64,000 nt of DNA from Mesorhizobium sp. M1D.F.Ca.ET.043.01.1.1 (GTDB taxonomy: Bacteria > Pseudomonadota > Alphaproteobacteria > Rhizobiales > Rhizobiaceae): contig NZ_CP034444.1 in the NCBI RefSeq assembly GCF_003952385.1, forward strand, positions 6,647,001 to 6,711,000. Reading direction: 5' to 3'. Both the position numbers and the translations under genes were made by a program. Position 1 is the first letter of the stretch. Each line of letters opens with the position of its first letter. Shown here one piece after another: positions 29,368-40,155 of this stretch. The notes below the pieces were generated by a model, which had not been told where the DNA came from, did not search any database, and saw nothing but the letters and a program-made list of their open reading frames with translations.

Positions 29368-29973
29368 TCAGGCCACCTTCTTGCGCGTGTCGTAAACATG
29401 GTCGACGAGGCCCCAGGCCTTGGCCTCCGCGGCGGTCATGAAATAGTCGCGGTCGAGCGTGCGCTCGACCTCTTCGTAGCTGCGGCCGCAGTGCCTGGCA
29501 TAGAGCTCCGTCATATGGCGCTTGGTGCGCAGAATGTCCTCGGCATGGCGCTGGATGTCGGAGGCCTGGCCCTGGAAGCCGCCGAGCGGCTGATGCAGCA
29601 CGATCCTGGTGTTGGGCAGCGCGATGCGCCGCCCCGGCGAGCCGGCCATCAGCAGGAAAGAAGCCATCGAGGCGGCAAAGCCCATGCACACCGTCGACAC
29701 CGGGCAGGAGATGTATTGCATCGTGTCGTAGATGGCGAAGCCGCTGGTCATCACGCCGCCCGGCGAGTTGATGTAGATCGATATCTCCTTGTCGGGATGG
29801 TCCGATTCCAGCGACAAAAGCTGCGCGCAGACCAGCGCCGACACGCCGTCATTGATCTCGCCGTTGATGAAGACGATGCGCTCGCGCAGCAGCCGCGAGA
29901 AAATGTCGAAGGCGCGTTCGCCGCGGCTCGACTGCTCGATCACCATCGGCACCAGATTGGCAAGGGCGCTCAT
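29368..29973 (-). CDS. ATP-dependent Clp protease proteolytic subunit (ClpP paralog)
   Basis: A 201-residue serine peptidase of the ClpP family, forming the barrel that degrades proteins fed by ClpA/ClpX. The catalytic triad is present: Ser102 in GFAASMASF, His127 in VLHQPLGG and Asp176 in LDRDYF. Core stretches [20 protein letters not shown] and [16 protein letters not shown] region fit. The clpP-clpX-lon neighbourhood of the main housekeeping copy is absent, so this is probably one of the extra ClpP paralogs common in rhizobia. It may form mixed rings with the main ClpP; that is inference. Confidence 0.9.
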   Translation of the reverse strand: MSALANLVPMVIEQSSRGERAFDIFSRLLRERIVFINGEINDGVSALVCAQLLSLESDHPDKEISIYINSPGGVMTSGFAIYDTMQYISCPVSTVCMGFAASMASFLLMAGSPGRRIALPNTRIVLHQPLGGFQGQASDIQRHAEDILRTKRHMTELYARHCGRSYEEVERTLDRDYFMTAAEAKAWGLVDHVYDTRKKVA

Positions 29974-30000
29974 GAGCCAGGTCTCCTCGGTTGTCGTCGG

Positions 30001-30477
30001 TCAAGCCGCGCGCAGCATCATGCAGGGCGCATTGGCGGCCGTCGGGTTCTTGCGCGCATCGAGCCAAAGCCCGCAGCCGGCGCCAGAAACGGCGATGACA
30101 GGCTGCGCGACCGGCGCGAAGCCGTCATGGACGATGCTGAGATGCGTGCCGCCGGAGGCCGTGCGCGCAAGCTTGAAGGTGACGACGCTATCGAATGCCG
30201 GCAGATGGTCGGCATCTTCGCCACTTGGCTGCTCGCGCCAGGAATAGCGCAGCAGCTTGCCGGGCTCGGCCTCGAGTACTTCGCACTCGATCGGTGCGTC
30301 CGGTCCGGCAAAGGCGAAGCGCTTGCCGGTTTCCGGCTTCATGTCGTTCGGCATCATCCAGGCCGCGAGCAGTTCGGGCTCGGTCAGCGCCCGCCAGACC
30401 CTTTCCGGTGGATCGGGAAGCTCGCACTCGAAGCTGAGCGGCGCATCGGCCGCCGCCGGGTGTTTCTTTGCCGTCAT
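30001..30477 (-). CDS. SRPBCC (AHSA1-like) domain protein
   Basis: A 158-residue START-like protein of the AHSA1 class. Typical elements are FECELPDPPERVWRALTEPE near the N-terminus and AAWMMPNDMKPETGKRFAF, which line the hydrophobic cavity of the helix-grip fold. It overlaps the ArsR-type regulator gene by four bases; this regulator-AHSA1 pair is very common in bacteria and probably forms one unit. The ligand is unknown. Confidence 0.85.
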   Translation of the reverse strand: MTAKKHPAAADAPLSFECELPDPPERVWRALTEPELLAAWMMPNDMKPETGKRFAFAGPDAPIECEVLEAEPGKLLRYSWREQPSGEDADHLPAFDSVVTFKLARTASGGTHLSIVHDGFAPVAQPVIAVSGAGCGLWLDARKNPTAANAPCMMLRAA

Positions 30478-30788
30478 TGGTCCATTTCCCTCAGAACCGT
30501 CTTCAACCTCTCGATGCGCTCCGGCCAGAAGGCGCGGTAGCGTTCGATCCAGCCAAGCAGCGGATCGAGGCCTTGCGGGTCGGCGCGGTAGTAGGCATTG
30601 CGGCCGGCGCGACGCTCGACCACGAGGCCGGCGCCGCGCAGCACGGCAAGGTGCTGCGAGACGGCGGGCTGCGATACGCTCATGCCGGCGCGGAGCTCGG
30701 ACACGCTCATCTCGCTTGCCGCGAGCCGTTCATAGACCGCGCGCCGTGTCGGATCGGCCAGGGCCCGGAAAATCTCTGCTTCGATCAT
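30474..30788 (-). CDS. ArsR-family HTH transcriptional regulator
   Basis: A 104-residue winged-helix repressor. The core ALADPTRRAVYERLAASEMS and the recognition helix SQPAVSQHLAVLRGAGLV are textbook for ArsR-family proteins of the kind paired with AHSA1 domains. No metal-binding cysteine box (such as ELCVCDL) is present, so it is probably not a metal sensor. The start at 30788 is chosen because the conserved IFRALADP strand follows directly; an in-frame codon at 30809 would add seven residues and lie inside the likely operator. Confidence 0.88.
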   Translation of the reverse strand: MIEAEIFRALADPTRRAVYERLAASEMSVSELRAGMSVSQPAVSQHLAVLRGAGLVVERRAGRNAYYRADPQGLDPLLGWIERYRAFWPERIERLKTVLREMDQ

Positions 30789-30797
30789 GCACAAAGC

Positions 30798-30813
30798 ATA
30801 AGTCGACACTTAT
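30798..30813. promoter_or_regulatory. Likely operator of the ArsR-AHSA1 pair
   Basis: ATAAGT (30798-30803), four bases, ACTTAT (30808-30813): perfect 6-bp arms placed 10 bases upstream of the regulator's start codon. Position and symmetry suit autorepression by the dimeric regulator. Confidence 0.55.
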
Positions 30814-30832
30814 TGGTTTGGCAAGTCTCGTT

Positions 30833-31213
30833 TTATGATGTCCAGCGTCTCACCGGCTCCGCGGCTCCGTCGAAGGTTGCCTCGAAGACAGGCGATGCAA
30901 GCACGGCATGAATGTGAAGCGTGCCGGGACCAACGTTACGGAAGCCATGCCTGCGTTGTGCGGGAATGATCAGCGACTGTCCGGTAGTGAGCACGGCATG
31001 CCGGTCGTCGATCCACATTTCGGCTTCACCGGCAATCACCGTCAGAACTTCCTCGACTGAGTGCCTATGCGTCGGCGCGCCCATGCCGGGCGCCACCCAC
31101 TGCTCGAATATGCAAAGCTCGGCTGCGCCGTTGGCGGCGGCTGTGTGCATGCGGGTTTCCACTCCGGTCCGCCAATTTTCGCGCGGCTGATCCTCATGCT
31201 TGACGATGTCCAC
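30833..31213 (-). CDS. Cupin-domain protein
   Basis: A 126-residue single-domain cupin. Motif 1 is THRHSVEEVLTVIAGEAEMW, with two histidines and a glutamate that normally bind a divalent metal; motif 2 is PAQRRHGFRNVGPGTLHIHA with the third histidine. The small barrel may be a dioxygenase, isomerase or sensor; the sequence does not decide. It lies between the ArsR gene and ssb and has its own 5' region shared with the ssb LexA box. Confidence 0.85.
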   Translation of the reverse strand: MDIVKHEDQPRENWRTGVETRMHTAAANGAAELCIFEQWVAPGMGAPTHRHSVEEVLTVIAGEAEMWIDDRHAVLTTGQSLIIPAQRRHGFRNVGPGTLHIHAVLASPVFEATFDGAAEPVRRWTS

Positions 31214-31291
31214 CGAGATACCCCCTTTGTTTCCTGCGCAGGAATACTACCTGTTGCTGACATTCCTTGACAGAAACAATGGTCCGGACTA

Positions 31292-31306
31292 GAACGAAAA
31301 GAGAAC
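31292..31306 (+). promoter_or_regulatory. LexA (SOS) box upstream of ssb
   Basis: GAAC (31292-31295), seven bases, GAAC (31303-31306), the alphaproteobacterial LexA motif. It is 101 bases before the ssb start and 78 bases before the divergent cupin gene, so it might affect either. Confidence 0.8.
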
Positions 31307-31407
31307 AAAAACCTTGTGGGAAAAGCCAGCCTTTGCAGGCATGGGCGACCTGCAGGCTGTAAGGTGAGCGACTTGAAATTTGTTTCGGATGAGCGCGGAG
31401 AAGTACG

Positions 31408-31926
31408 ATGGCGGGTAGCGTCAACAAGGTCATTCTGGTCGGCAACCTCGGAGCGGACCCTGAAATCCGCCGCCTGAATTCGGGCGATCCGGTCGTCAAC
31501 ATCCGCATCGCCACGTCGGAAAGCTGGCGCGACAAGAATTCCGGCGAGCGCAAGGAAAAGACCGAGTGGCACAATGTCGTCATCTTCAACGACCAGCTAG
31601 CCAAAGTGGCCGAGCAGTATTTGAAGAAGGGCATGAAGGTCTATGTCGAAGGCCAGCTGCAGACACGCAAATGGCAGGACCAGACCGGCAATGACCGCTA
31701 CACGACCGAGGTCGTGCTGCAGAAGTTCCGCGGCGAGTTGCAGATGCTCGACGCGCGCGGCGAGGGTGGCGGCCAGGTCGGCAGCTATGCCGGCGGCGGC
31801 AACAGCCGCGGTTCCGATTTCGGCCAGTCCGGCCCGAACGAAGGTTTCAGCCGCGGCGGCGGTGGCGGTTCCAGGGGCGGTGGCGGCGGTTCGTCGCGCG
31901 AGCTGGACGACGAGATTCCGTTCTAA
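31408..31926 (+). CDS. ssb: Single-stranded DNA-binding protein
   Basis: A 172-residue SSB that coats single-stranded DNA in replication, recombination and repair. The OB-fold spans about residues 1-110 ([19 protein letters not shown] ... [14 protein letters not shown]), followed by a Gly-rich linker and the conserved acidic tail DDEIPF, which docks partner proteins. A LexA box precedes it. In many alphaproteobacteria ssb is immediately divergent from uvrA; here about 3.2 kb of other genes lie between them. Confidence 0.97.
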   Translation: MAGSVNKVILVGNLGADPEIRRLNSGDPVVNIRIATSESWRDKNSGERKEKTEWHNVVIFNDQLAKVAEQYLKKGMKVYVEGQLQTRKWQDQTGNDRYTTEVVLQKFRGELQMLDARGEGGGQVGSYAGGGNSRGSDFGQSGPNEGFSRGGGGGSRGGGGGSSRELDDEIPF

Positions 31927-31960
31927 GCCTTTCGAGACGATCGGTTGAGGGAAAGGCGCG

Positions 31961-32359
31961 ATGTCGCCAGGACCATTGCTGACGGCGCCTCCTCCCATTC
32001 TATGGCATGCGTTCGCCGCCGTCGCCGCATTGGCGATAGGCGGGACGCAGCTTGCGCTGCCGAAGGGCACGGCGCGCCACCGCGTGCTGGGCTATGTCTG
32101 GGCGGCCCTGATGCTGGTCATCGCCGTCTCGAGCTTCTGGATCCAGCAGATCCGCCTGATCGGGCCGTTCAGCCCGATCCATATCCTGTCTATCCTGGTG
32201 ATTGTCACCGCGCCGCTGGCGGTATGGTATGCGCACACCCATAAGGTGGCCGCGCATCGCAGCGCCATGATAAAGCTCTATCTGTTCGCGCTGGTCGGCG
32301 CCGGCATCTTCACCCTGCTGCCCGGCCGCATCATGCACGCCGTCGTGTTCGGTCAGTAG
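31961..32359 (+). CDS. DUF2306 membrane protein
   Basis: A 132-residue integral membrane protein of the DUF2306 family with four predicted helices (starting near residues 14, 44, 72 and 105). Characteristic features are RHRVLGYVWAALMLVIAVSS and the conserved AHRSAMIKLYLFALVGAGIF, with a histidine per pair of helices that could bind haem; that is inference. It follows ssb by 34 bases in the same direction. Function unknown. Confidence 0.8.
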   Translation: MSPGPLLTAPPPILWHAFAAVAALAIGGTQLALPKGTARHRVLGYVWAALMLVIAVSSFWIQQIRLIGPFSPIHILSILVIVTAPLAVWYAHTHKVAAHRSAMIKLYLFALVGAGIFTLLPGRIMHAVVFGQ

Positions 32360-32383
32360 GGCAGTATCGCAAGGAAGATCATC

Positions 32384-32809
32384 GTGAAAGCACGCGTCAA
32401 ATGGGTCGAGGAACGCACCTTTGTCGGCGAGTCCGGCAGCGGTCACAAGGTCGTGCTGGGCACGGCGCATGGGCCGGAGGGCCGGACGCCGGGGCCGAGC
32501 CCGATGGAGCTGGTGCTGATCGGCACCGGCGGCTGCTCGGCCTATGACGTCGTCCATATCCTGGAAAAAGGCCGCGAGGCGGTCGAGGACTGCGTGGTCG
32601 AGCTCGACGCCGATCGCGCCGAGACCGAGCCGCGCGTCTTCACCCGCATCCACATGCATTTCATCGTCAAGGGCCGATCCCTGTCGCGCGACAAGGTGAA
32701 ACGCGCGATCGACCTGTCGATCGAGAAATACTGCTCGGCCACAGCCATGATGGCGAAGACCGCGACGGTCACGCATGATTTCGAAGTGGTCGATACGGCG
32801 GTGAAGTAG
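32384..32809 (+). CDS. OsmC/Ohr-family protein (YhfA-like)
   Basis: A 141-residue OsmC-fold protein. The peroxidatic cysteine region reads GTGGCSAYDVVHILEKGRE, with a single Cys near residue 50; the second family cysteine region is EKYCSATAMMAKTA near residue 118. Two-cysteine OsmC/Ohr proteins reduce hydroperoxides in the cytoplasm, but YhfA-type members have no proven substrate. It follows the DUF2306 gene by 24 bases. A 105-bp repeat lies just beyond its stop. Confidence 0.88.
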   Translation: MKARVKWVEERTFVGESGSGHKVVLGTAHGPEGRTPGPSPMELVLIGTGGCSAYDVVHILEKGREAVEDCVVELDADRAETEPRVFTRIHMHFIVKGRSLSRDKVKRAIDLSIEKYCSATAMMAKTATVTHDFEVVDTAVK

Positions 32810-32828
32810 AGCAGTAGGAAGAGGCGTC

Positions 32829-32933
32829 CTAGTGCGTTTCACCGTTTCACGGAAACGGCGAAACGCCCTATCTCCTTGTTTTTACGCAATTCCGGACGGA
32901 AAACCGCTCACACTTTTCCTGGAATTGCTCTAG
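32829..32933. repeat. 105-bp interspersed repeat, copy 2
   Basis: Identical to 12738-12842 over all 105 bases and in the same orientation. The CTA of its right-hand CTAG (32930-32932) is the stop codon of the MarC gene on the minus strand, so its insertion may have reset the end of that gene. Confidence 0.85.
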
Positions 32934-33559
32934 GCGGCCATAAGCGCCCTGACGCCATCGGCGACGAACTGCACGGCCAACGCCGCCAGGATCACGCCAA
33001 GCAGCCGGGTCAGGATCGAGCGGCCGGTCTGGCCGAGGATGCGGTCGATGCGCTCGGCGAGCACGAAGACCAGATAGGTGAGGACGAGGCAGATCGCGAT
33101 GATGCCGACCAGCGCGGCTTGAGCGCCAAAACCCTCGAAATGTCCCGACAGCAGCACGGTCGCCGAAATCGCGCCGGGGCCGGCGATCAGTGGGATCGCC
33201 AGCGGGAAGGCGGCGATGTTGTGGATCATGTCCTTGGTGATGGCGACGTCGCCTATCTTCTCCTTGCGGTCCTGACGCCGCTCGAACACCATCTCGAAGG
33301 CGATGAAGAAGAGCAGGAAGCCGCCGGCGACGCGGAAGGCCGGCAACGTGATGCCGAACACCGACAGGATCGAGGCGCCGGCGACGGCGAACAGCGCCAT
33401 CACCAGGAAGCCGATCACCGAGGCGCGCACCGAGACCTGCTGGCGCTCCTCGCGGTTCATGCCGCGCGTCACGGCAAGGAAGAGCGGCGCCAACCCCGGC
33501 GGGTCGATGGTCACCAGGATGGTGACGAAGGCGTTGAACAGGCTGTCGAAGCTCGGCAT
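32930..33559 (-). CDS. MarC-family integral membrane protein
   Basis: A 209-residue inner-membrane protein with six predicted helices. The family signature FVTILVTIDPPGLAPLFLAV opens the sequence, and the middle carries FPLAIPLIAGPGAISATVLL. MarC proteins were once tied to multiple-antibiotic resistance, a link later withdrawn; the transported substrate is unknown. The stop codon is supplied by the terminal CTAG of a 105-bp repeat, so the native C-terminus may differ slightly. Confidence 0.9.
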   Translation of the reverse strand: MPSFDSLFNAFVTILVTIDPPGLAPLFLAVTRGMNREERQQVSVRASVIGFLVMALFAVAGASILSVFGITLPAFRVAGGFLLFFIAFEMVFERRQDRKEKIGDVAITKDMIHNIAAFPLAIPLIAGPGAISATVLLSGHFEGFGAQAALVGIIAICLVLTYLVFVLAERIDRILGQTGRSILTRLLGVILAALAVQFVADGVRALMAA

Positions 33560-33651
33560 CGGTGGTCCCCTCCCGCCGGGCGACGCCCTAGCTCTTCAAT
33601 TGGTAGAGCAAAGCGGGAGCGGTGGGAACAGCCGGAAGGGGATTTCAGCCG

Positions 33652-33745
33652 GATAGAGCGGGATGCAGGTCAATAGAAAAGTCGGCATCCCGCTCTATCT
33701 GTTTATTTAGCCGCATTTCTGCGACGCCAAGTGATTCCACTTGGC
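33652..33745. repeat. Pair of perfect hairpins between MarC and VOC genes
   Basis: A 15-bp perfect inverted repeat GATAGAGCGGGATGC (33652-33666) / GCATCCCGCTCTATC (33685-33699) is followed by a second hairpin GCCAAGTG / CACTTGGC (33726-33745). The second starts 10 bases after the VOC stop on the minus strand and may end that transcript. The pair looks like another rhizobial interspersed element; copies elsewhere were not counted. Confidence 0.55.
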
Positions 33746-33754
33746 TGCAAATAC

Positions 33755-34132
33755 TCAGTCCGCTTTGCCGCAATAGGCCTCGAGCCGGTAGCCGTCAGGG
33801 TCGATGACGAACGCCGCATAGTAGTTGTCGCCATAGGCGGCGCGCAGGCCGGGCTGGCCGTTGTCCTTGCCGCCTTCGCGCAGCGCCGCCGCATGGAACG
33901 CGTCGACGCTGGCGCGCGTGGGCGCCGCGAAGCAAAAATGCAGGCCGGAGTCTCTATCCGCCGGCACGGGTTTGCCGGCGTCATTGACCCAGTAGCGCGC
34001 CGCTTCCTTGCCATAGCCCAGCGAGCCCGGCGATTGGCTGAGGCAGGTGTAGCCGAGAGGCTTGAGCGCTGCATCGAAGAATCGCTTCGAGGCGTCGCTG
34101 TCTTGAACGCCGATCGAGATGTGGTCGAACAT
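33755..34132 (-). CDS. VOC (glyoxalase/dioxygenase superfamily) protein
   Basis: A 125-residue single-domain VOC protein of two beta-alpha-beta-beta-beta modules. Features are MFDHISIGVQDSDASKRFFD at the start, with the first metal His in FDHI, and LHFCFAAPTRASVDAFHAAA and YYAAFVIDPDGYRLEAYC, with the final metal-binding acidic residue in LEAYC. Such proteins range from glyoxalases to antibiotic-binding proteins; this member's substrate is unknown. A hairpin follows the stop. Confidence 0.85.
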   Translation of the reverse strand: MFDHISIGVQDSDASKRFFDAALKPLGYTCLSQSPGSLGYGKEAARYWVNDAGKPVPADRDSGLHFCFAAPTRASVDAFHAAALREGGKDNGQPGLRAAYGDNYYAAFVIDPDGYRLEAYCGKAD

Positions 34133-34164
34133 CGTTTTCTCCGTCGTTACAACAGGTTGGTTGA

Positions 34165-34695
34165 TCAGGCTGGAGTCGCGCGGCGGGCCAGGAACTCTAC
34201 CTCGGTGCGCCAGGTCGCGCCGCCATCATGCGAACGTTCGCCCAGCCAGCGGAACGAACTTTCGGTGATGCGCGAGAAGCTCCAGCGCACCGAGGAACCG
34301 CTGCCGTCGGCGCCGATCTGGACGATCGTGTCGCCCTCGGCGCGGCTGAGCTGCCGGCTGTAATACTGGTTGCGGGGATCGCTCCAGAAGATGTGCCAGG
34401 CGTCCGCGCCGGGGTCGTAGACGCGCAGCGTCGTGCCGTAGAAGGTCCATGGCCCGAGCGATGGCGAGGGACCGGCATCGCGTGCGGGCAGGATCCACAC
34501 GTCCTGAACCGCCTTGCCTTCCAGGACCCAGCCGAAATGCACCTCGCCACGTCCGGTCAGCTTGGTGCCGTCCTCCAAGGTGCGCGTGGCCTCGAACGTC
34601 CAGGCGCCGATGAAGCGGCCGTAAAGTTTCAATTTGTCGGCGAGGTCCGCATCGGGACCGTCGCTGCGCAAGGCTTCGGCAAAGGGATCGGTCAT
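34165..34695 (-). CDS. DUF1579-like/lipocalin-type hypothetical protein
   Basis: A 176-residue cytoplasmic protein. The stretch LKLYGRFIGAWTFEATRTLEDG followed by many short beta strands (GEVHFGWVLEGKAVQDVWIL, TFYGTTLRVYDPGADAWHIF, VEFLARRA at the end) suggests a small beta barrel of the kind called DUF1579. The start at 34695 is the first ATG of the conserved region; longer frames upstream overlap the AraC gene and look artificial. It is divergent from the AraC-type regulator, which may control it. Confidence 0.65.
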   Translation of the reverse strand: MTDPFAEALRSDGPDADLADKLKLYGRFIGAWTFEATRTLEDGTKLTGRGEVHFGWVLEGKAVQDVWILPARDAGPSPSLGPWTFYGTTLRVYDPGADAWHIFWSDPRNQYYSRQLSRAEGDTIVQIGADGSGSSVRWSFSRITESSFRWLGERSHDGGATWRTEVEFLARRATPA

Positions 34696-34779
34696 GGTTG
34701 CTGCCTCGTTTGTCAGGAGAGGACAAGCAATAGGGGCATGGCGGGTTCTGCGCTTGGGAAAAATTGCTATCTTTCGGCG

Positions 34780-35649
34780 ATGACGACGACCGCGAAAAAC
34801 CTTGCCTCGGGATCTGGCTGGCAGGTGTCGGACGTAATCTGCACCGCCGGCGCCGGCGACAGGCCGTTCGAGGAACAGCACCGTATTTTCTGCGTCGCCG
34901 CGGTGACCAGCGGTACGTTCCGCTACCGCACGCGCCAGGGCTCAGCGATGCTTGCTCCCGGCGCCATCCTGCTCGGCAATCCCGGCACTTGCTATGAGTG
35001 CGGGCACGAGCACGGCACCGGCGACCGCTGCCTCTCCTTCCATTTTTCTTCCCCCTATATGGAGCGCCTGGTCGCGGATGTACCGGGCGCGAAGCGGCTT
35101 GGCTTCGCCGGTCCACGGCTGCCGCCCTTGGCGGCCCTGGCGCCATTGCTGGCGCAAGCGGAGGCAGCGCGGGAAACAGCCGACAGCGAGGCGTTCGAGG
35201 AATTTGGACTGCGCATCGCCGGCGCGGTGGTCGCGGCTGCGGCGGATTCGTCCGAGATTGCCCGGACACCCAGCCGGCGCGACCAGAAACGCGTTGCCGA
35301 GGCGGTGCGCCTGATAGAGCTCAATGCCGAGCGGCCGCTGTCGCTCAGCGAACTCGCCGACGGCACGGCGACCAGCCCATATCATTTCCTGCGCACGTTC
35401 CGGCAGGTCGTCGGCATGACGCCCTACCAATTCCTGTTGAGGACCAGGCTGCACCACGCCGCGGTGCGGCTGCGCACGTCGGACGAGGCGATCTCGACAA
35501 TCGCTTTCGATGCCGGCTTCAACGACCTGTCGACCTTCAACCGCCGGTTCAAGCGCGAGATGGGAGAGGCGCCCGGCATCTATCGCGCCAAACGGACGGG
35601 CGGATGCAGACGTCAGCCAAAGCCGTTCGACACAGCCGGCCTTGACTGA
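34780..35649 (+). CDS. AraC-family transcriptional regulator
   Basis: A 289-residue regulator. An N-terminal cupin-like sensing region (about residues 1-160) with cysteines in NPGTCYECGHEHGTGDRCLS precedes the C-terminal double HTH (about residues 185-280): LSLSELADGTATSPYHFLRTFRQVVGMTPYQFL and the second helix pair ISTIAFDAGFNDLSTFNRRFKREMG, the classic AraC signature. The start at 34780 is preferred; another ATG at 34738 would add 14 residues. It is divergent from the 34165 gene, with 84 bases between them, the natural place for its operator. The effector is unknown. Confidence 0.9.
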   Translation: MTTTAKNLASGSGWQVSDVICTAGAGDRPFEEQHRIFCVAAVTSGTFRYRTRQGSAMLAPGAILLGNPGTCYECGHEHGTGDRCLSFHFSSPYMERLVADVPGAKRLGFAGPRLPPLAALAPLLAQAEAARETADSEAFEEFGLRIAGAVVAAAADSSEIARTPSRRDQKRVAEAVRLIELNAERPLSLSELADGTATSPYHFLRTFRQVVGMTPYQFLLRTRLHHAAVRLRTSDEAISTIAFDAGFNDLSTFNRRFKREMGEAPGIYRAKRTGGCRRQPKPFDTAGLD

Positions 35650-35806
35650 CAAGGGCGAAATGCAGCTCGGCCATATCGTCGCAATCAGCGGTATCCATTT
35701 GAAATTACCGTCGAAATTGTCTCTGGAAAAGTGCCGTCGCCATTGGAGTTTCTACCCGGCTTCCTATATAAGCAGCCAGTGATTCCCGACTGGATTGTGA
35801 CCTGAT

Positions 35807-38599
<2,793 letters not shown>

Positions 38600-38612
38600 C
38601 CTGGCTGGCGTC

Positions 38613-38632
38613 ACCGGCCTTCGGGCCGGTGC
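38613..38632 (+). terminator. Hairpin after gyrA
   Basis: CACCGGCC / GGCCGGTG, perfect 8-bp stem with a stable TTCG tetraloop, 13 bases past the gyrA stop. No T-run follows, so it may stabilise the 3' end rather than terminate alone. Confidence 0.5.
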
Positions 38633-38658
38633 GGTCGTTCTCGGGGTTGGAGCTGGGG

Positions 38659-38811
38659 TCAGAAGTGACGGTAGGGCTTGCGGCCAACGAAACCTTCGAG
38701 ACGCTTGGTGTTGGCCTTGACGCGCACCCGCGCTGCTTCCTGATGCAACCCGAATGCGGTGGCGATCAGCATCACGATGGTCATTGCAGTGGCAAGCATG
38801 TAGATCAGCAT
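38659..38811 (-). CDS. 50-residue small membrane protein
   Basis: Short minus-strand gene with the ribosome-binding site AGGAGA nine bases ahead of the ATG at 38809-38811. The product starts MLIYMLATAMTIVMLIATAF, one transmembrane helix, followed by the basic tail QEAARVRVKANTKRLEGFVG and ending PYRHF. This helix-plus-basic-tail design, the good Shine-Dalgarno and the compact frame argue for a real microprotein. It converges on gyrA and is divergent from coaD. No family is known to me. Confidence 0.65.
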   Translation of the reverse strand: MLIYMLATAMTIVMLIATAFGLHQEAARVRVKANTKRLEGFVGRKPYRHF

Positions 38812-39015
38812 TTGCGTGTTCTCCTGCGCTTACAACGATAAAGATGGTGCTTTGGTTTCATCTCCTGAAGCGGCAACCTAGTGAACGCTGCGTGAAGCGT
38901 TCGTGATTGTCGCATTCATCTGTCGTTCATGTCCGTGAAAAGGTTCACGGGCATTGCACATTCGGGCACATCAATGGGATTTGCCTTTGTTTGAGAGGCT
39001 CGCTAGAAGCCTGCC

Positions 39016-39516
39016 ATGACTGAACGCACCGCCCTTTATGCCGGCTCCTTCGACCCGCTGACCAACGGACATCTCGATGTCTTGAAGGCTTCGCTTGCCG
39101 TGGCCGACACGGTCTACGCCGCGATCGGCGTCCACCCCGGCAAGACGCCGCTGTTTTCCTTCGAAGACCGTGAGAAGCTGATCGAGGCGGCGACCAAGGC
39201 CGAGTTCGGCCGTGACAGCGCCCGCATCAGGGTCGTCTCGTTCGATGGCCTCGTCATCGACGCCGCCAGGAAGCATGGCGCCTCGATCATCATCCGCGGC
39301 CTGCGCGACGGCACCGATCTCGACTACGAGATGCAGATGGCCGGCATGAACGAGACGATGGCGCCGGAACTGCAGACGGTTTTCCTGCCGGCCAGCCCTT
39401 CGGTGCGCACCATTACCGCCACACTTGTCCGCCAGATTGCGTCGATGGGCGGCGACATCCGCCCGTTCGTGCCGGCGGCCGTTGCCGGCGCGCTCGCCGC
39501 CAAATTTGCGAAATAA
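39016..39516 (+). CDS. coaD: Phosphopantetheine adenylyltransferase
   Basis: A 166-residue enzyme of coenzyme A synthesis that joins 4'-phosphopantetheine and ATP to dephospho-CoA. The nucleotidyltransferase motif is [15 protein letters not shown] (T/HxGH form), and the second ATP-binding motif is [15 protein letters not shown] in place of ISSTx[21 protein letters not shown] is the typical central segment. Length and order fit CoaD (about 160). The 204-base gap upstream holds no gene besides the promoter region. Confidence 0.95.
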   Translation: MTERTALYAGSFDPLTNGHLDVLKASLAVADTVYAAIGVHPGKTPLFSFEDREKLIEAATKAEFGRDSARIRVVSFDGLVIDAARKHGASIIIRGLRDGTDLDYEMQMAGMNETMAPELQTVFLPASPSVRTITATLVRQIASMGGDIRPFVPAAVAGALAAKFAK

Positions 39517-39534
39517 CCTTTCGGAGAAGAGTTC

Positions 39535-40125
39535 ATGCAGCTGAAGAAGCTCGCTACGTTCCTCGTCGTGCTTGCCGGCCTCGTGGCCGCATCCCTGCCT
39601 GCCGTCGCAGCCGACAAGGAAAACACCATGGTCATCACGCTGAAGGACGGCGACGTGACCGTCGCCCTGCGTCCAGACCTGGCGCCCAAGCATGTCGCGC
39701 AGATCAAGAAGCTGGTGCGCGACGGCGCCTACGACAATGTCGCTTTCCATCGCGTCATCAACGGCTTCATGGCGCAGACCGGCGACGTCAAGTTCGGCAA
39801 CATGGAGAAGGGCTTCAACCCCGAGGCCGTTGGCACCGGCGGTTCCGACCTTCCGGACCTGCCGGCCGAGTTTTCGCAGAGCGAGCAATTCACCCGCGGC
39901 GTGGTCGGCATGGCCCGCTCGCAGGACCCGAATTCGGCCAATTCCCAGTTCTTCATCATGTTCGCGCCGGCGCCGAACCTTGACGGCCAGTACACCATCG
40001 TCGGCAAGGTGGTCAGCGGCATGGATCTTGTCGACAAGATCAAGAAGGGCGACGAGGCAGACAACGGCACCGTCACCGATCCCGACCGCATGATCAAGGT
40101 TCGCATCGCCGCCGACGGCAAGTAA
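39535..40125 (+). CDS. Periplasmic peptidyl-prolyl isomerase (cyclophilin)
   Basis: A 196-residue cyclophilin with a signal peptide (MQLKKLATFLVVLAGLVAAS ... AVAA), so it should fold proteins in the periplasm. The catalytic core is intact: [33 protein letters not shown] and the final VDKIKKGDEADN. It is followed by a second, cytoplasmic cyclophilin gene 30 bases later, and the two share about half their residues by eye, suggesting an old tandem duplication. Confidence 0.93.
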   Translation: MQLKKLATFLVVLAGLVAASLPAVAADKENTMVITLKDGDVTVALRPDLAPKHVAQIKKLVRDGAYDNVAFHRVINGFMAQTGDVKFGNMEKGFNPEAVGTGGSDLPDLPAEFSQSEQFTRGVVGMARSQDPNSANSQFFIMFAPAPNLDGQYTIVGKVVSGMDLVDKIKKGDEADNGTVTDPDRMIKVRIAADGK

Positions 40126-40155
40126 CTCTCTCAATTTTCAAAAGGATTTTCCGAC

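Noticed and set aside
33590..33611. TAGCTCTTCAATTGGTAGAGCA looks like a tRNA D-arm
   Set aside because: No acceptor, anticodon or T-arm follows, and the D-loop is too long; the match is local chance or at most a decayed fragment.
32876..33676. Forward frame starting inside the 105-bp repeat (MFLRNSGRKTAHTFPGIAL)
   Set aside because: The same start occurs in the other repeat copy followed by different sequence; it is read-through from the repeat over the reverse of marC.
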